From positions 1 to 52,792 of the forward strand of contig VERG01000011.1 in assembly GCA_018882885.1 (NCBI GenBank): a DNA stretch of 52,792 nucleotides, given 5' to 3'. Position numbers and translations under genes: made by a program. Numbering within the stretch: the first letter of the stretch is position 1; every line of letters starts with the position of its first letter. Positions 26,825-34,832 of this stretch are shown in pieces. The notes under the pieces were generated by a model. It was given only the letters and a program-made list of their open reading frames with translations, was not told the origin of the DNA and ran no database searches. This DNA is from Candidatus Nanopelagicaceae bacterium (GTDB lineage: Bacteria; Actinomycetota; Actinomycetes; Nanopelagicales; Nanopelagicaceae).

Positions 26825-29293
26825 ATGGAAAATTTAGAGAATCACGACAAAATCGAGGCGGTTGACCTACAGGTCGAAATGGCCCGTTCTTATTTAGATT
26901 ACGCCATGTCGGTCATTGTTGGCCGCGCACTTCCAGATATCCGTGATGGACTAAAACCAGTTCATCGCCGCGTGCTTTATGCAATGTATGACGCGGGTTA
27001 TCGCCCTGATAAGGGTTATTACAAATGCTCCCGCATCGTCGGTGATGTCATGGGTAATTACCACCCACATGGTGATGGCGCGATCTATGACACCTTGGTG
27101 CGTTTAGCGCAGCACTGGTCACTCCGATACCCATTAGTTGATGGCAATGGCAACTTTGGCTCTCCAGGAAATGATCCTGCGGCGGCAATGCGTTACACCG
27201 AAGCTCGCATGGCACCACTGGCCATGGAGATGATGCGGGATATCGATGAAGAAACCGTGGATTTCATCCCAAATTACGATGGTCGTTCACAAGAACCAGT
27301 TGTTTTACCAAGCCGCTTTCCAAACCTTTTAGTCAATGGATCTGCCGGTATCGCAGTTGGAATGGCGACAAACATTCCACCACACAATCTGCGCGAAATC
27401 GCCGCAGCTGTGGAGTGGGCGCTAGAAAATCCAGAGGCATCCAGCGAAGAAACTTTAACCGCGCTACTTGGAATAGTTAAAGGTCCAGATTTTCCAACCC
27501 GAGGAATTATCGTTGGCAGACAGGGAATTGAAGAGGCTTATCGCACCGGCCGCGGATCGATCACAATGCGCGCAGTTGTTGAAATCGAAGAGATTAATAA
27601 GCGCACATGTTTGGTAATCACCGAACTTCCTTATCAAGTCAACCCAGACAATCTAGCTTTAAAGATAGCTGAATTGGTCAAAGATGGAAAAATCAAAGGC
27701 ATTGCAGATGTTCGCGATGAAGGAAATGAACGTCTGGGACAACGTCTAGTAATTGTTTTGCGCAATGATGCAACACCAAAAATTGTTTTGAATAATCTTT
27801 ACAAACACACCCAATTGCAAGATTCCTTCGGCGCCAACATGTTGGCTTTGGTCGACAATGTGCCGCGCACATTGCGCCTTGATGAATTTATCCGCCATTA
27901 CATAACCCACCAGGTTGAAGTAATTGTTCGCCGCACCAAGTACCGACTTTCCGAGCGGGAAAAGCGCGCCCACATTTTGCGTGGTTATCTAAAAGCTCTT
28001 GATGCATTAGATGCAGTTATCGCTTTGATCCGCGCCAGCGCTAACTCAGATGAAGCCCGTGCCGGCTTAATGAAACTTCTTGAGGTTGATGAAATCCAAG
28101 CCAACGCAATTTTGGATATGCAGCTGCGTCGTCTTGCTGCACTCGAACGCCAGAAAATTATTGATGAGTATGAAACTTTGATGGCAGAGATCAAAGAGCT
28201 CACCACAATCCTTAATGATCCAGCCAAACAGAGGTCAATTATCAGAGAAGAGCTCAAAGAAATCGCGGAAAAGTATGGCGATGACCGCCGCACCCAAATC
28301 GTTGCGGGAGACACTGATTTATCGGTCGAGGATCTAATTCCAGATCAGGATGTTGTCGTAACAATTACCCGCGGTGGATACGCCAAACGCACTCGGGCCG
28401 ATCTTTACCGCTCTCAACGTCGCGGCGGCAAAGGCGTTAAAGGTGCAGCACTAAAACAGGATGACATTGTTGAACATTTCTTTACCGCATCCACACATGA
28501 TTGGTTGTTGTTCTTTACCAATCAAGGGCGGGTTTATCGCGCCAAAGTTCATGAACTGCCAGATGCGGGACGTGACGCGCGTGGCCAGCATGTTGCCAAT
28601 CTTCTAGCCTTTAAACCAAATGAAAATATTGCATCGGTCATCTCAATCGCAGATTACTCATCACTACCTCACCTAGTTATTGCAACCAAAGGCGGCATCA
28701 TTAAAAAGAGCCCACTTGTGGAGTATGACTCACCACGCACTGGTGGCTTAATAGCAATTTCCTTAAAAGATAATGATGAGGTGGTTGCCGCCTCTGCTAT
28801 CACCAGCAAAGATGAACTTTTGTTGATCTCCAAAAAAGGAATGTCACTACGTTTTACCGCAGATGATGAATCGCTGCGCCCAATGGGCAGATCTGCTTCT
28901 GGTGTTATTGGAATGAAGTTCCGTTCTGGCGATGAGCTATTAACTATGTCCACAATTCGCACAGGCGACAACAACAAACAAAGTTATGTATTAACCGCTA
29001 CCGATGGTGGATTTGGAAAGCGCACAAGTCTTGAGGAGTATCGTTCACAAGGCCGTGGTGGAATCGGGGTAAAGGCAGCAAAGGTTGATGAGAATTCACG
29101 TGGTGGATTAGTTGGCGCACTAGTTGTAAATGAAGGCGATGAAATTTTGGTGATCACATCGGGCGGCGTTGTAATGCGCACACCTGTCAAAGAGGTTCGT
29201 GAAACCGGTCGCGACACCATGGGGGTCCGCTTGGTAAACCTTGATGAAGGCACTCATGTTGTTTCACTCGCCAAAGTAAGTGAAGAGGATTAA
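26825..29293 (+). CDS. gyrA: DNA gyrase subunit A
   Basis: Breakage-rejoining subunit. The active tyrosine is Y124 in [10 protein letters not shown]. The gyrase-specific box is present in [12 protein letters not shown], followed by a six-bladed C-terminal wrapping domain. The quinolone region reads [10 protein letters not shown], with G85 at the place of E. coli Ser83. Length is 822. It starts 2 bases after gyrB and is followed by tRNA-Ile and tRNA-Ala, the mycobacterial order. Confidence 0.97.
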   Translation: MENLENHDKIEAVDLQVEMARSYLDYAMSVIVGRALPDIRDGLKPVHRRVLYAMYDAGYRPDKGYYKCSRIVGDVMGNYHPHGDGAIYDTLVRLAQHWSLRYPLVDGNGNFGSPGNDPAAAMRYTEARMAPLAMEMMRDIDEETVDFIPNYDGRSQEPVVLPSRFPNLLVNGSAGIAVGMATNIPPHNLREIAAAVEWALENPEASSEETLTALLGIVKGPDFPTRGIIVGRQGIEEAYRTGRGSITMRAVVEIEEINKRTCLVITELPYQVNPDNLALKIAELVKDGKIKGIADVRDEGNERLGQRLVIVLRNDATPKIVLNNLYKHTQLQDSFGANMLALVDNVPRTLRLDEFIRHYITHQVEVIVRRTKYRLSEREKRAHILRGYLKALDALDAVIALIRASANSDEARAGLMKLLEVDEIQANAILDMQLRRLAALERQKIIDEYETLMAEIKELTTILNDPAKQRSIIREELKEIAEKYGDDRRTQIVAGDTDLSVEDLIPDQDVVVTITRGGYAKRTRADLYRSQRRGGKGVKGAALKQDDIVEHFFTASTHDWLLFFTNQGRVYRAKVHELPDAGRDARGQHVANLLAFKPNENIASVISIADYSSLPHLVIATKGGIIKKSPLVEYDSPRTGGLIAISLKDNDEVVAASAITSKDELLLISKKGMSLRFTADDESLRPMGRSASGVIGMKFRSGDELLTMSTIRTGDNNKQSYVLTATDGGFGKRTSLEEYRSQGRGGIGVKAAKVDENSRGGLVGALVVNEGDEILVITSGGVVMRTPVKEVRETGRDTMGVRLVNLDEGTHVVSLAKVSEED

Positions 29294-29319
29294 TAAATAC
29301 GCTTAAAAAACTGCTATTT

Positions 29320-29347
29320 TTGCGCCTGCTCGCATCTCAGGTAGCCT
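29320..29347 (+). promoter_or_regulatory. Candidate promoter of the tRNA-Ile/tRNA-Ala unit
   Basis: TTGCGC (29320-29325) and TAGCCT (29342-29347) are spaced 16 bases apart. The expected start is near 29354, 9 bases before the mature tRNA-Ile. Confidence 0.4.
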
Positions 29348-29362
29348 TGCGCTCCTGTTTGC

Positions 29363-29437
29363 GGGCCTATAGCTCAGCCTGGTTAGAGCGCTTCCCTGAT
29401 AAGGAAGAGGTCAGTGGTTCAAGTCCACTTAGGCCCA
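29363..29437 (+). tRNA. ileT: tRNA-Ile (GAT anticodon)
   Basis: Full cloverleaf: acceptor GGGCCTA/TAGGCCC, D arm GCTC/GAGC, anticodon stem CTTCC/GGAAG around CTGATAA, T arm AGTGG/CCACT with TTCAAGT. Anticodon GAT is at 29397-29399. No encoded CCA. Confidence 0.97.
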
Positions 29438-29484
29438 CGCTCCAACTTCAGCGTTAGGGTTGTTGGCGCAAGACAATTAAATAC

Positions 29485-29557
29485 GGGGACTTAGCTCAAT
29501 TGGTAGAGCACCTGCTTTGCAAGCAGGGGGTTAGGGGTTCGATTCCCCTAGTCTCCA
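29485..29557 (+). tRNA. alaT: tRNA-Ala (TGC anticodon)
   Basis: Acceptor GGGGACT/AGTCTCC, anticodon stem CCTGC/GCAGG around TTTGCAA, T arm AGGGG/CCCCT with TTCGATT. Anticodon TGC at 29518-29520. No encoded CCA. It overlaps the stop end of the opposite-strand membrane protein gene by 10 bases. Confidence 0.97.
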
Positions 29558-29937
29558 CTTTGTTTAACTTTGCTTAGATTAAAAAAAGTAAGAGCCAAAA
29601 TAAAAGCCGGTATTGCATTCCAACGTTCATCAGTGGATCTAGAAATCAATTGCATAAATGTACTGAATCCAAATAGATATTTTAGAAATGAAACAAAACG
29701 TGAATTTTTTAGAGATGAGATGCCTTTATAAAACTTAAACAACCAAAACAAAAGCGCCATAGTCAAGAAGCCCATAAACAGATAAATAATGCGAATCAAA
29801 GTCGGGAAAGAATTAAACTGCCCTCCAGCGGCGCGACTATGCACCCAATCAAGGTTCAAGAAAACGGAAAAAAGTACAACGGCGTTGTAAGAAAGAGAAA
29901 CAATAGAGGCGAATAAAAGGGCTTTATTAACTCTCAT
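29548..29937 (-). CDS. Small membrane protein, function unknown
   Basis: 129 residues with four hydrophobic segments (near 8-28, 46-66, 82-98 and 107-122), so an integral membrane protein. No recognised family. Its end overlaps tRNA-Ala on the other strand by 10 bases. A TAGATT hexamer 6 bases before the ATG supports expression as a leaderless mRNA. It sits with the toxin-antitoxin pair in a stretch not found at this place in M. tuberculosis. Confidence 0.65.
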   Translation of the reverse strand: MRVNKALLFASIVSLSYNAVVLFSVFLNLDWVHSRAAGGQFNSFPTLIRIIYLFMGFLTMALLFWLFKFYKGISSLKNSRFVSFLKYLFGFSTFMQLISRSTDERWNAIPAFILALTFFNLSKVKQSGD

Positions 29938-29943
29938 AACTGT

Positions 29944-29949
29944 AATCTA
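29944..29949 (-). promoter_or_regulatory. -10 hexamer TAGATT for leaderless small membrane protein
   Basis: Ends 6 bases before the ATG at 29937; no Shine-Dalgarno. Confidence 0.4.
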
Positions 29950-29978
29950 AACAAACAAACCAATAATTAACAAGTAAA

Positions 29979-30260
29979 TTACCGAAATAAGTCAGAATGT
30001 GAACCAATTCTTATCAGTTCAAGTGTTGAGTCTTTATAAATACTATAAATCAGTAACAAATCAGGCCGAACATGACATTCAAAATATCCAGAGTATTTAC
30101 CTTTTAACCTATGCACTTGGTACTTTTCAGGAAGTATTACGCGATTTTGAAGTAGTTCTACAACCACTGAAAGGGCATCGATAGATTTCTTGTGGTCAGA
30201 GTCTTTAAGGATTCGCCTTAAATCCCTTTTATAACGCGTGCTGTGGGTGAGCCTAAGCAC
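29979..30260 (-). CDS. YafQ-family mRNA interferase toxin
   Basis: Type II toxin of the RelE fold, expected to cut mRNA on the ribosome. The 93 residues hold the YafQ pattern: YKRDLRRI at the start, HRLKGKYSGYFECHVRPDLLLIY in the middle, and the C-terminal GSHSDLF that carries the key His. It overlaps the antitoxin stop by 8 bases, antitoxin first. A catalytic Phe/His arrangement looks intact, so it is probably active. Confidence 0.86.
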   Translation of the reverse strand: MLRLTHSTRYKRDLRRILKDSDHKKSIDALSVVVELLQNRVILPEKYQVHRLKGKYSGYFECHVRPDLLLIYSIYKDSTLELIRIGSHSDLFR

Positions 30261-30516
30261 CTAGATCTTTGAGAAGCTCCTCTAAATTCTTGTATGACTT
30301 ACCTTTGCCACGTTTCTTTTCAAGTTCACGAATTGCTCGAACAGTCTTAGTGTTTGGAGTATGAATTGAGAAAGGAATCTCCTTTTCGCGAGCGGTTTTA
30401 GTGAGCATAATTCTTATGGCGTCAGAGAGGGTCATACCGCAGGCTGCAAAAACTTTTTCAGCTTGGCGTTTTGTTTTCTCATCAATTCTGGCACGAACCA
30501 CAGAATCTTGGGCCAC
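30253..30516 (-). CDS. RelB/DinJ-family antitoxin
   Basis: Ribbon-helix-helix antitoxin that binds the toxin and represses its own promoter. The N-terminus (SVVRARIDEKTKRQAEKVFAACG) is the RelB/DinJ DNA-binding part; the C-terminus is charged. The GTG at 30516 is preferred over an ATG 27 bases upstream because AGGAG lies 6 bases before it (30523-30527). This gives 87 residues. It precedes and overlaps the YafQ gene. Confidence 0.86.
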   Translation of the reverse strand: MAQDSVVRARIDEKTKRQAEKVFAACGMTLSDAIRIMLTKTAREKEIPFSIHTPNTKTVRAIRELEKKRGKGKSYKNLEELLKDLGA

Positions 30517-30532
30517 AACTCGCTCCTCTCTA

Positions 30533-30553
30533 TGTAGCAACATTGTAGCTACA
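30533..30553 (-). promoter_or_regulatory. Candidate operator of the DinJ-YafQ pair
   Basis: Two 10-mers in tandem, TGTAGCAACA (30533-30542) and TGTAGCTACA (30544-30553), are offset by 11 bases, one helix turn. The second is a perfect palindrome. They lie just upstream of the antitoxin start, where a ribbon-helix-helix dimer pair would bind. Confidence 0.6.
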
Positions 30554-30632
30554 TCAATTTTCTACGTCAAGGTTTATAGAAGTTCCCAATCCAAACAAGA
30601 AGTAGAGGATCATTTGGCAGCCCGGCCAAAAT

Positions 30633-30641
30633 TGTGGATAA
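30633..30641 (-). promoter_or_regulatory. Isolated perfect DnaA box
   Basis: TGTGGATAA, the reverse of TTATCCACA, in the gap upstream of ppiA, about 9 kb from oriC. It may mark a DnaA-regulated promoter or titration site, or be chance. Confidence 0.35.
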
Positions 30642-30696
30642 ATGCTCTTTAGGCGATATTGTCTCCCTAATAAATCAGAGCCCAAGGAGATTAGTA

Positions 30697-31224
30697 ATGA
30701 CTGAGATGCCACCAATTTCAAGAGCGACACTTCATACCTCAATGGGTGACATTGTTATTGAGTTGTTCCCTAACCACGCACCAAAAACCGTTGCTAACTT
30801 TGTTGAGTTAGCTGCGGGTATGCGCGAATGGGTAAACCCAAACACTGGTGAAAAAACCAATCAACCACTTTATGACGGCACTGTTTTTCACCGCGTAATC
30901 AAAGGTTTTATGATTCAAGGTGGCGATCCACTTGGCACAGGTACAGGTGGACCAGGTTATAGATTCGCTGATGAGTTTCATCCAGAGCTAACTTTCAGCA
31001 AGCCATACCTACTTGCGATGGCAAACGCTGGTCCAGGAACAAATGGCTCACAATTCTTTATTACAGTTGCAGAAACTTCATGGTTGAACCGCAAGCACAC
31101 CATTTTTGGAGAGGTAAAAGATGAAGCCTCACAAAAAGTTGTACAAGCGATCTCTGAGGTAAAGACCGGTGGCGCCGATCGCCCAGTGCAAGCGGTAAAA
31201 ATTAACTCTGTTTCGCTATCCTAA
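30697..31224 (+). CDS. ppiA: Cyclophilin-type peptidyl-prolyl isomerase
   Basis: Speeds proline isomerisation in protein folding; cytoplasmic as no signal peptide is seen. The 175 residues hold [25 protein letters not shown] and the substrate-pocket motif RKHTIFGEV. The ATG at 30697 is chosen for its AAGGAG at 30684-30689 and the family N-terminus; a longer reading frame from 30634 would run through that site. Same place as Rv0009. Confidence 0.95.
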   Translation: MTEMPPISRATLHTSMGDIVIELFPNHAPKTVANFVELAAGMREWVNPNTGEKTNQPLYDGTVFHRVIKGFMIQGGDPLGTGTGGPGYRFADEFHPELTFSKPYLLAMANAGPGTNGSQFFITVAETSWLNRKHTIFGEVKDEASQKVVQAISEVKTGGADRPVQAVKINSVSLS

Positions 31225-31228
31225 TTAG

Positions 31229-31753
31229 ATGCGACGCACAATTACCGGTTCGCTGGTATTTGTAATTGCTGCTTCATATCTCCTACAAATAACAGTTCCA
31301 GGGTATGAAGAGCGATTATTACTTAATCGTTTTTATGTTGAAAACGGTGAGTACTATCGAATGCTAACCGTGGCTTTAGTGCACGGTGGGTTTATGCATC
31401 TAGGTTTTAATTTAATTGCATTACACGCGCTAGGAACTCCACTGGAGGCGTACTTCAGTCGGGGCAAATTCATTGCCCTGCTGGTTTTTTCATTACTTTC
31501 TGGTTCCGCGCTCTCAGTGTTTTTCAATCCCTCATATGTTTACTCAATCGGCGCATCGGGAATGATCTTTGGGTTATTTGGCGCGTTAGCGATTGTGGGG
31601 CAACGAGCTGGAGTTGAATGGCGCTCGATAATGGTGATTGTCGGTCTTAACTTCGCAATCGGTTTTGTACTAGGCGGAGTGGATTGGCGTGGTCATTTAG
31701 GCGGTTTGATTGGCGGCACCTTGGCTACCCTCGTTCTTAACCGAACGAAGTAG
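31229..31753 (+). CDS. Rhomboid family intramembrane serine protease
   Basis: Cleaves membrane proteins within the bilayer. The catalytic serine lies in GASGMIFGLFGAL and the histidine in RGHLGGLIGG, forming the Ser-His dyad. 174 residues with six helices is the minimal rhomboid core. It begins 4 bases after ppiA, so they form an operon. It converges with the Fe-S oxidoreductase, overlapping by 57 bases. Confidence 0.88.
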   Translation: MRRTITGSLVFVIAASYLLQITVPGYEERLLLNRFYVENGEYYRMLTVALVHGGFMHLGFNLIALHALGTPLEAYFSRGKFIALLVFSLLSGSALSVFFNPSYVYSIGASGMIFGLFGALAIVGQRAGVEWRSIMVIVGLNFAIGFVLGGVDWRGHLGGLIGGTLATLVLNRTK

Positions 31754-33769
31754 CGCCTGCGCCACATCAATTACCTCAACATCTGACTCTCGTCCTTTAA
31801 CACCATCACTAACCATTACCCGACAAAATGGGCAGCCCACCGCAACCTCGGTCGCACCGGTAGCGATCGCTTCATCAACACGGTTCATATTGATGCGGGT
31901 GCCGAGTTTTTCCTCCATCCACATTCTTCCGCCGCCTGCACCACAACAGAAAGAGCGTTCTTTGTTGCGCGGCATCTCCACCATATCTACACCGGTGGAT
32001 TCCAAGAGTTCGCGAGGTGGTTCATAAATCTGATTGTGACGACCTAAATAACAAGGGTCGTGATAGGTCAGCTTTTTGCTGGCTTTGGCAACTGGTTTTA
32101 ATCTGCCTTCTTTAACTAGTGTGTTGAGTAACTGGGTGTGGTGCACCATCTCTAACTCAAAACCTTGCTGTTTGTAATCTCTGCCGATAGTTGTAAAGCA
32201 ATGCGGGCAGGTAACCACAACCTTCTTTTTACCTTTGTAATTTACATAAACCTCTTTTAAGGTTTCGATGTTTTCCCGAGAAAGAATCTGATACAAAAAT
32301 TCATTACCGGCGCGACGTGCCGGATCACCAGTACAGGTTTCTCTCGCACCTAAAACACCAAACTTAACTCCAGACATATAAAGCAGTTCGGCAACCGCTT
32401 TTGTGGTTTTCTTGGCGCGCTCTTCATAGGCGCCAGCGCAACCAACCCAGAACAAATACTCAACATCATCAGGAAGTGCACCATCAATCACATCAACCGG
32501 GAAGTTGCACTCTGCAATCCAAGCGTTGCGATCCATGCGGTTAGCACCCCAAGGGTTGCCAGCCTTTTCTAAATTACGGAAGGTTCCACCAAGTTCAGTT
32601 GGAAACTCTGACTCCACCAAAACTTGGAAGCGACGCATATTTACGATGTGATCAATATGCTCGATATCAACCGGGCACTCATTAACGCAGGCACCACAAG
32701 TGGTACAGGACCACAAAACATCAGGGGAGATGGTTTCTCCAACAATGGGTCCTTCTTTTGGCATATTAGCTAGCGCGTGATCCCGCATCGCCATAATCAA
32801 GAGCTTTGGCGAGAGCGGTTTTTCAGTATGCCAAGCTGGACATTGAGATTGGCAACGGCCGCACTCGGTACAGCTGGCCATATCCAACAGGCCCTTCCAA
32901 GAGATATCTGCGCCCTTGCCGATACCAAAAACATCATCCTCTTTAGGATCTTCAAAATCAATTGCTTTGCCATGAGACAACATCTCCGGCAAGGCGCCCA
33001 ATGTTGGAGTAGCTGAAACATTGCGTTTAAAAAAGATATTGAATGGCGCTAGAAATCTATGCCAAGCAACGCCCATGGTTAAGTTGGCTGCAACAACTAT
33101 AAACCAACTCATCGAAACAATAATCTTCAGCGCTGCAACAATAACAATCCAGTTTTCTAAAGAGTCAACACTCATTCCACTAAAGGCGTTTACCGCCGGA
33201 GCGGAGAGCGCAAACTCAAAACTCTTTGCTTTATCACCAAGTAGCGCGCCTTCTAAACCACGTAATGCAATTACACAAAAAACAATCGCGAGAATTACCG
33301 CTTCAACAAAATACGCTTTCCATGAACCGGAGCCAAAAAAGCGAGAGGTTCTACCCTTTTTTGTAATTCGGGTAATTTGGCGAATCGCAATTAATGCAAC
33401 TATTCCAATTCCAGTTAACCAAGCAATCAACTCGGTGAATAGCGCGTAAGGAACAAAATGACCAATAAATGGAATTACAAAATGTGGATCTATCACCTGA
33501 CCATAAGCGGTTATCAAAGTTCCAAATAAAGAAACAAAACCGATCATCACAAACCAGTGGGCAATTCCTGATCCGGTGAAGTTCAACATCTTGGCGTGGG
33601 TTAAAACCTCACGGGTCATCAATGCAAAACGTTTAGCTTTTTGATTGCTGCGAGTTGGATCGGGTTGCCCAGCTTTTATCCGGCGGTAGAGCTCGAGGGA
33701 GCGCACCGTGATGGCGACCAGGGCCACCAGGGTTACTAGGTAGGAGATGCCAGCCAGCGCGATTTGCAT
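31697..33769 (-). CDS. Membrane-bound Fe-S oxidoreductase with CCG domains (Rv0338c-like)
   Basis: The first 240 residues hold five or six membrane helices of the nitrate-reductase-gamma/HdrE kind. Two 4Fe-4S motifs follow: C300/C303/C306/C310 and C355/C358/C361/C365. Two cysteine-rich CCG domains then run to the end, with WVGCAGAYEERAKK, HDPCYLGRHNQIYEPP and SFCCGAGGGRMWMEE. Such proteins move electrons from quinols to a disulfide-type site. The M. tuberculosis counterpart Rv0338c lies elsewhere in that genome. Substrate unknown. TACCCT lies 7 bases before the ATG. Confidence 0.85.
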   Translation of the reverse strand: MQIALAGISYLVTLVALVAITVRSLELYRRIKAGQPDPTRSNQKAKRFALMTREVLTHAKMLNFTGSGIAHWFVMIGFVSLFGTLITAYGQVIDPHFVIPFIGHFVPYALFTELIAWLTGIGIVALIAIRQITRITKKGRTSRFFGSGSWKAYFVEAVILAIVFCVIALRGLEGALLGDKAKSFEFALSAPAVNAFSGMSVDSLENWIVIVAALKIIVSMSWFIVVAANLTMGVAWHRFLAPFNIFFKRNVSATPTLGALPEMLSHGKAIDFEDPKEDDVFGIGKGADISWKGLLDMASCTECGRCQSQCPAWHTEKPLSPKLLIMAMRDHALANMPKEGPIVGETISPDVLWSCTTCGACVNECPVDIEHIDHIVNMRRFQVLVESEFPTELGGTFRNLEKAGNPWGANRMDRNAWIAECNFPVDVIDGALPDDVEYLFWVGCAGAYEERAKKTTKAVAELLYMSGVKFGVLGARETCTGDPARRAGNEFLYQILSRENIETLKEVYVNYKGKKKVVVTCPHCFTTIGRDYKQQGFELEMVHHTQLLNTLVKEGRLKPVAKASKKLTYHDPCYLGRHNQIYEPPRELLESTGVDMVEMPRNKERSFCCGAGGGRMWMEEKLGTRINMNRVDEAIATGATEVAVGCPFCRVMVSDGVKGRESDVEVIDVAQALLRSVKNEGSQGAANQTA

Positions 33770-33776
33770 AAGCAGA

Positions 33777-33782
33777 AGGGTA
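33777..33782 (-). promoter_or_regulatory. -10 hexamer TACCCT for leaderless Fe-S oxidoreductase mRNA
   Basis: Ends 7 bases before the ATG at 33769; no Shine-Dalgarno. Confidence 0.5.
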
Positions 33783-33828
33783 GGCGGGCAGGTGTTGAAC
33801 TCAGGGTAAGGGGCGGGGAGGTGCTATT

Positions 33829-33850
33829 CACAGGGGTGGATAACCCTGTG
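33829..33850. repeat. Inverted repeat enclosing a DnaA-box-like loop
   Basis: CACAGGG (33829-33835) and CCCTGTG (33844-33850) flank GTGGATAA, an 8-base DnaA-box core. It lies in the 127-base gap between crgA and the Fe-S oxidoreductase. It could be a crgA terminator hairpin or a protein-binding site. Confidence 0.45.
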
Positions 33851-33896
33851 GAGAATTACATGGTTGTAATTAATAAAGAGGTATTAACGCCAACGC

Positions 33897-34157
33897 TTAA
33901 CGCCAGCGCGTGGCGAGGCTGAAGCCGACTCCGATGAAGGCAAAGCCGACCACCATGTTCCAGGCGCCGATATTTGGAATCGGGTACTGGGTTTGGGAGA
34001 CGTAGAAGGTGACGATCCAAACCAAGCCAATTAGGAAGTTGGCGATCATCGTAGGAGCGAGCCAGCTCGGGCTTTCCAACTCCTGAGGGGTCGCCTCATG
34101 GGTCACAAGCTCTGGACGGTTGTCCTTCTTCTTCTTACGCAAACGTGACTTTGGCAT
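33897..34157 (-). CDS. crgA: Cell division protein CrgA
   Basis: Small septum-associated membrane protein that in mycobacteria and Streptomyces recruits or restrains FtsZ, FtsI and CwsA. The 86 residues start MPKSRLRKKKKDNRPE and have two membrane helices (about 30-50 and 60-80) with a WLAPTM segment before the first. The ATG at 34157 fits the family and follows TAACCT by 7 bases; an extended frame would overlap the divergent promoter. Placed before trpG/pabA as in Rv0011c. Confidence 0.93.
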   Translation of the reverse strand: MPKSRLRKKKKDNRPELVTHEATPQELESPSWLAPTMIANFLIGLVWIVTFYVSQTQYPIPNIGAWNMVVGFAFIGVGFSLATRWR

Positions 34158-34164
34158 GGGCGGC

Positions 34165-34170
34165 AGGTTA
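34165..34170 (-). promoter_or_regulatory. -10 hexamer TAACCT for leaderless crgA mRNA
   Basis: Ends 7 bases before the crgA ATG. The divergent 30-base gap also carries GAGAAT (34176-34181) 6 bases before the pabA ATG. Confidence 0.5.
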
Positions 34171-34187
34171 CACGAGAGAATGCCCAA

Positions 34188-34832
34188 ATGGATAGCCAGA
34201 TAGAAGGTCAGGCCCGAATCTTGGTGGTCGACAATTACGACTCCTTTGTATTCAACCTAGTCCAATACCTCCAACAACTTGGCGCCAACTGCACCGTAGT
34301 TCGCAACGATGCGGTCTCTGCAGATGAAGCGGATAAATATGACGGCGTTTTAATCTCACCAGGCCCTGGAACACCAGAGGCGGCCGGTGTTTCAATAGAA
34401 ATGATTAAACATTGTCAGGAAACCAAAAAACCTCTACTCGGTGTATGTCTGGGACATCAAGCAATCGCGGTGGCCTTTGGTGCAACAGTTAATCGCGCTC
34501 CAGAGTTATTGCATGGCAAAACCTCCCAAGTTTCACATAACAACTCCGGAGTTTTGGAAGATATTCCAACTCCATTTACTGCGACGCGTTATCACTCGCT
34601 AGCAATTGAAGAATCAACTTTGCCAAAAGATTTAGAGATTACAGGGCGCAGCGAAAGCGGAGTTGTAATGTCTATCAAACATAAAGAGCTGCCAATTCAT
34701 GGTGTGCAGTTTCATCCCGAATCAGTTTTAACAGAGCATGGATATCAGATGTTAGGTAATTGGTTAGTGGAGTGTGGCGATAGCGGCGCACGCCAAAGAT
34801 CAGAGGGATTGTCCCCAATAATCTCTAAATAA
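34188..34832 (+). CDS. pabA: Glutamine amidotransferase of anthranilate/aminodeoxychorismate synthase
   Basis: Releases ammonia from glutamine for a chorismate-amination partner (tryptophan or folate pathway; the partner is not in this window). Class I glutamine amidotransferase of 214 residues with nucleophile C87 in GVCLGH, VDNYDSF at the start and HPES near the C-terminus. The last 15 residues look extra. The position matches trpG (Rv0013) between crgA and pknB. Converges with pknB, whose stop is adjacent. Confidence 0.92.
   Translation: MDSQIEGQARILVVDNYDSFVFNLVQYLQQLGANCTVVRNDAVSADEADKYDGVLISPGPGTPEAAGVSIEMIKHCQETKKPLLGVCLGHQAIAVAFGATVNRAPELLHGKTSQVSHNNSGVLEDIPTPFTATRYHSLAIEESTLPKDLEITGRSESGVVMSIKHKELPIHGVQFHPESVLTEHGYQMLGNWLVECGDSGARQRSEGLSPIISK

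Noticed and set aside
34158-34187. Upstream extension of CrgA to 34187
   Set aside because: It would overlap the divergent pabA promoter and does not match the family start.
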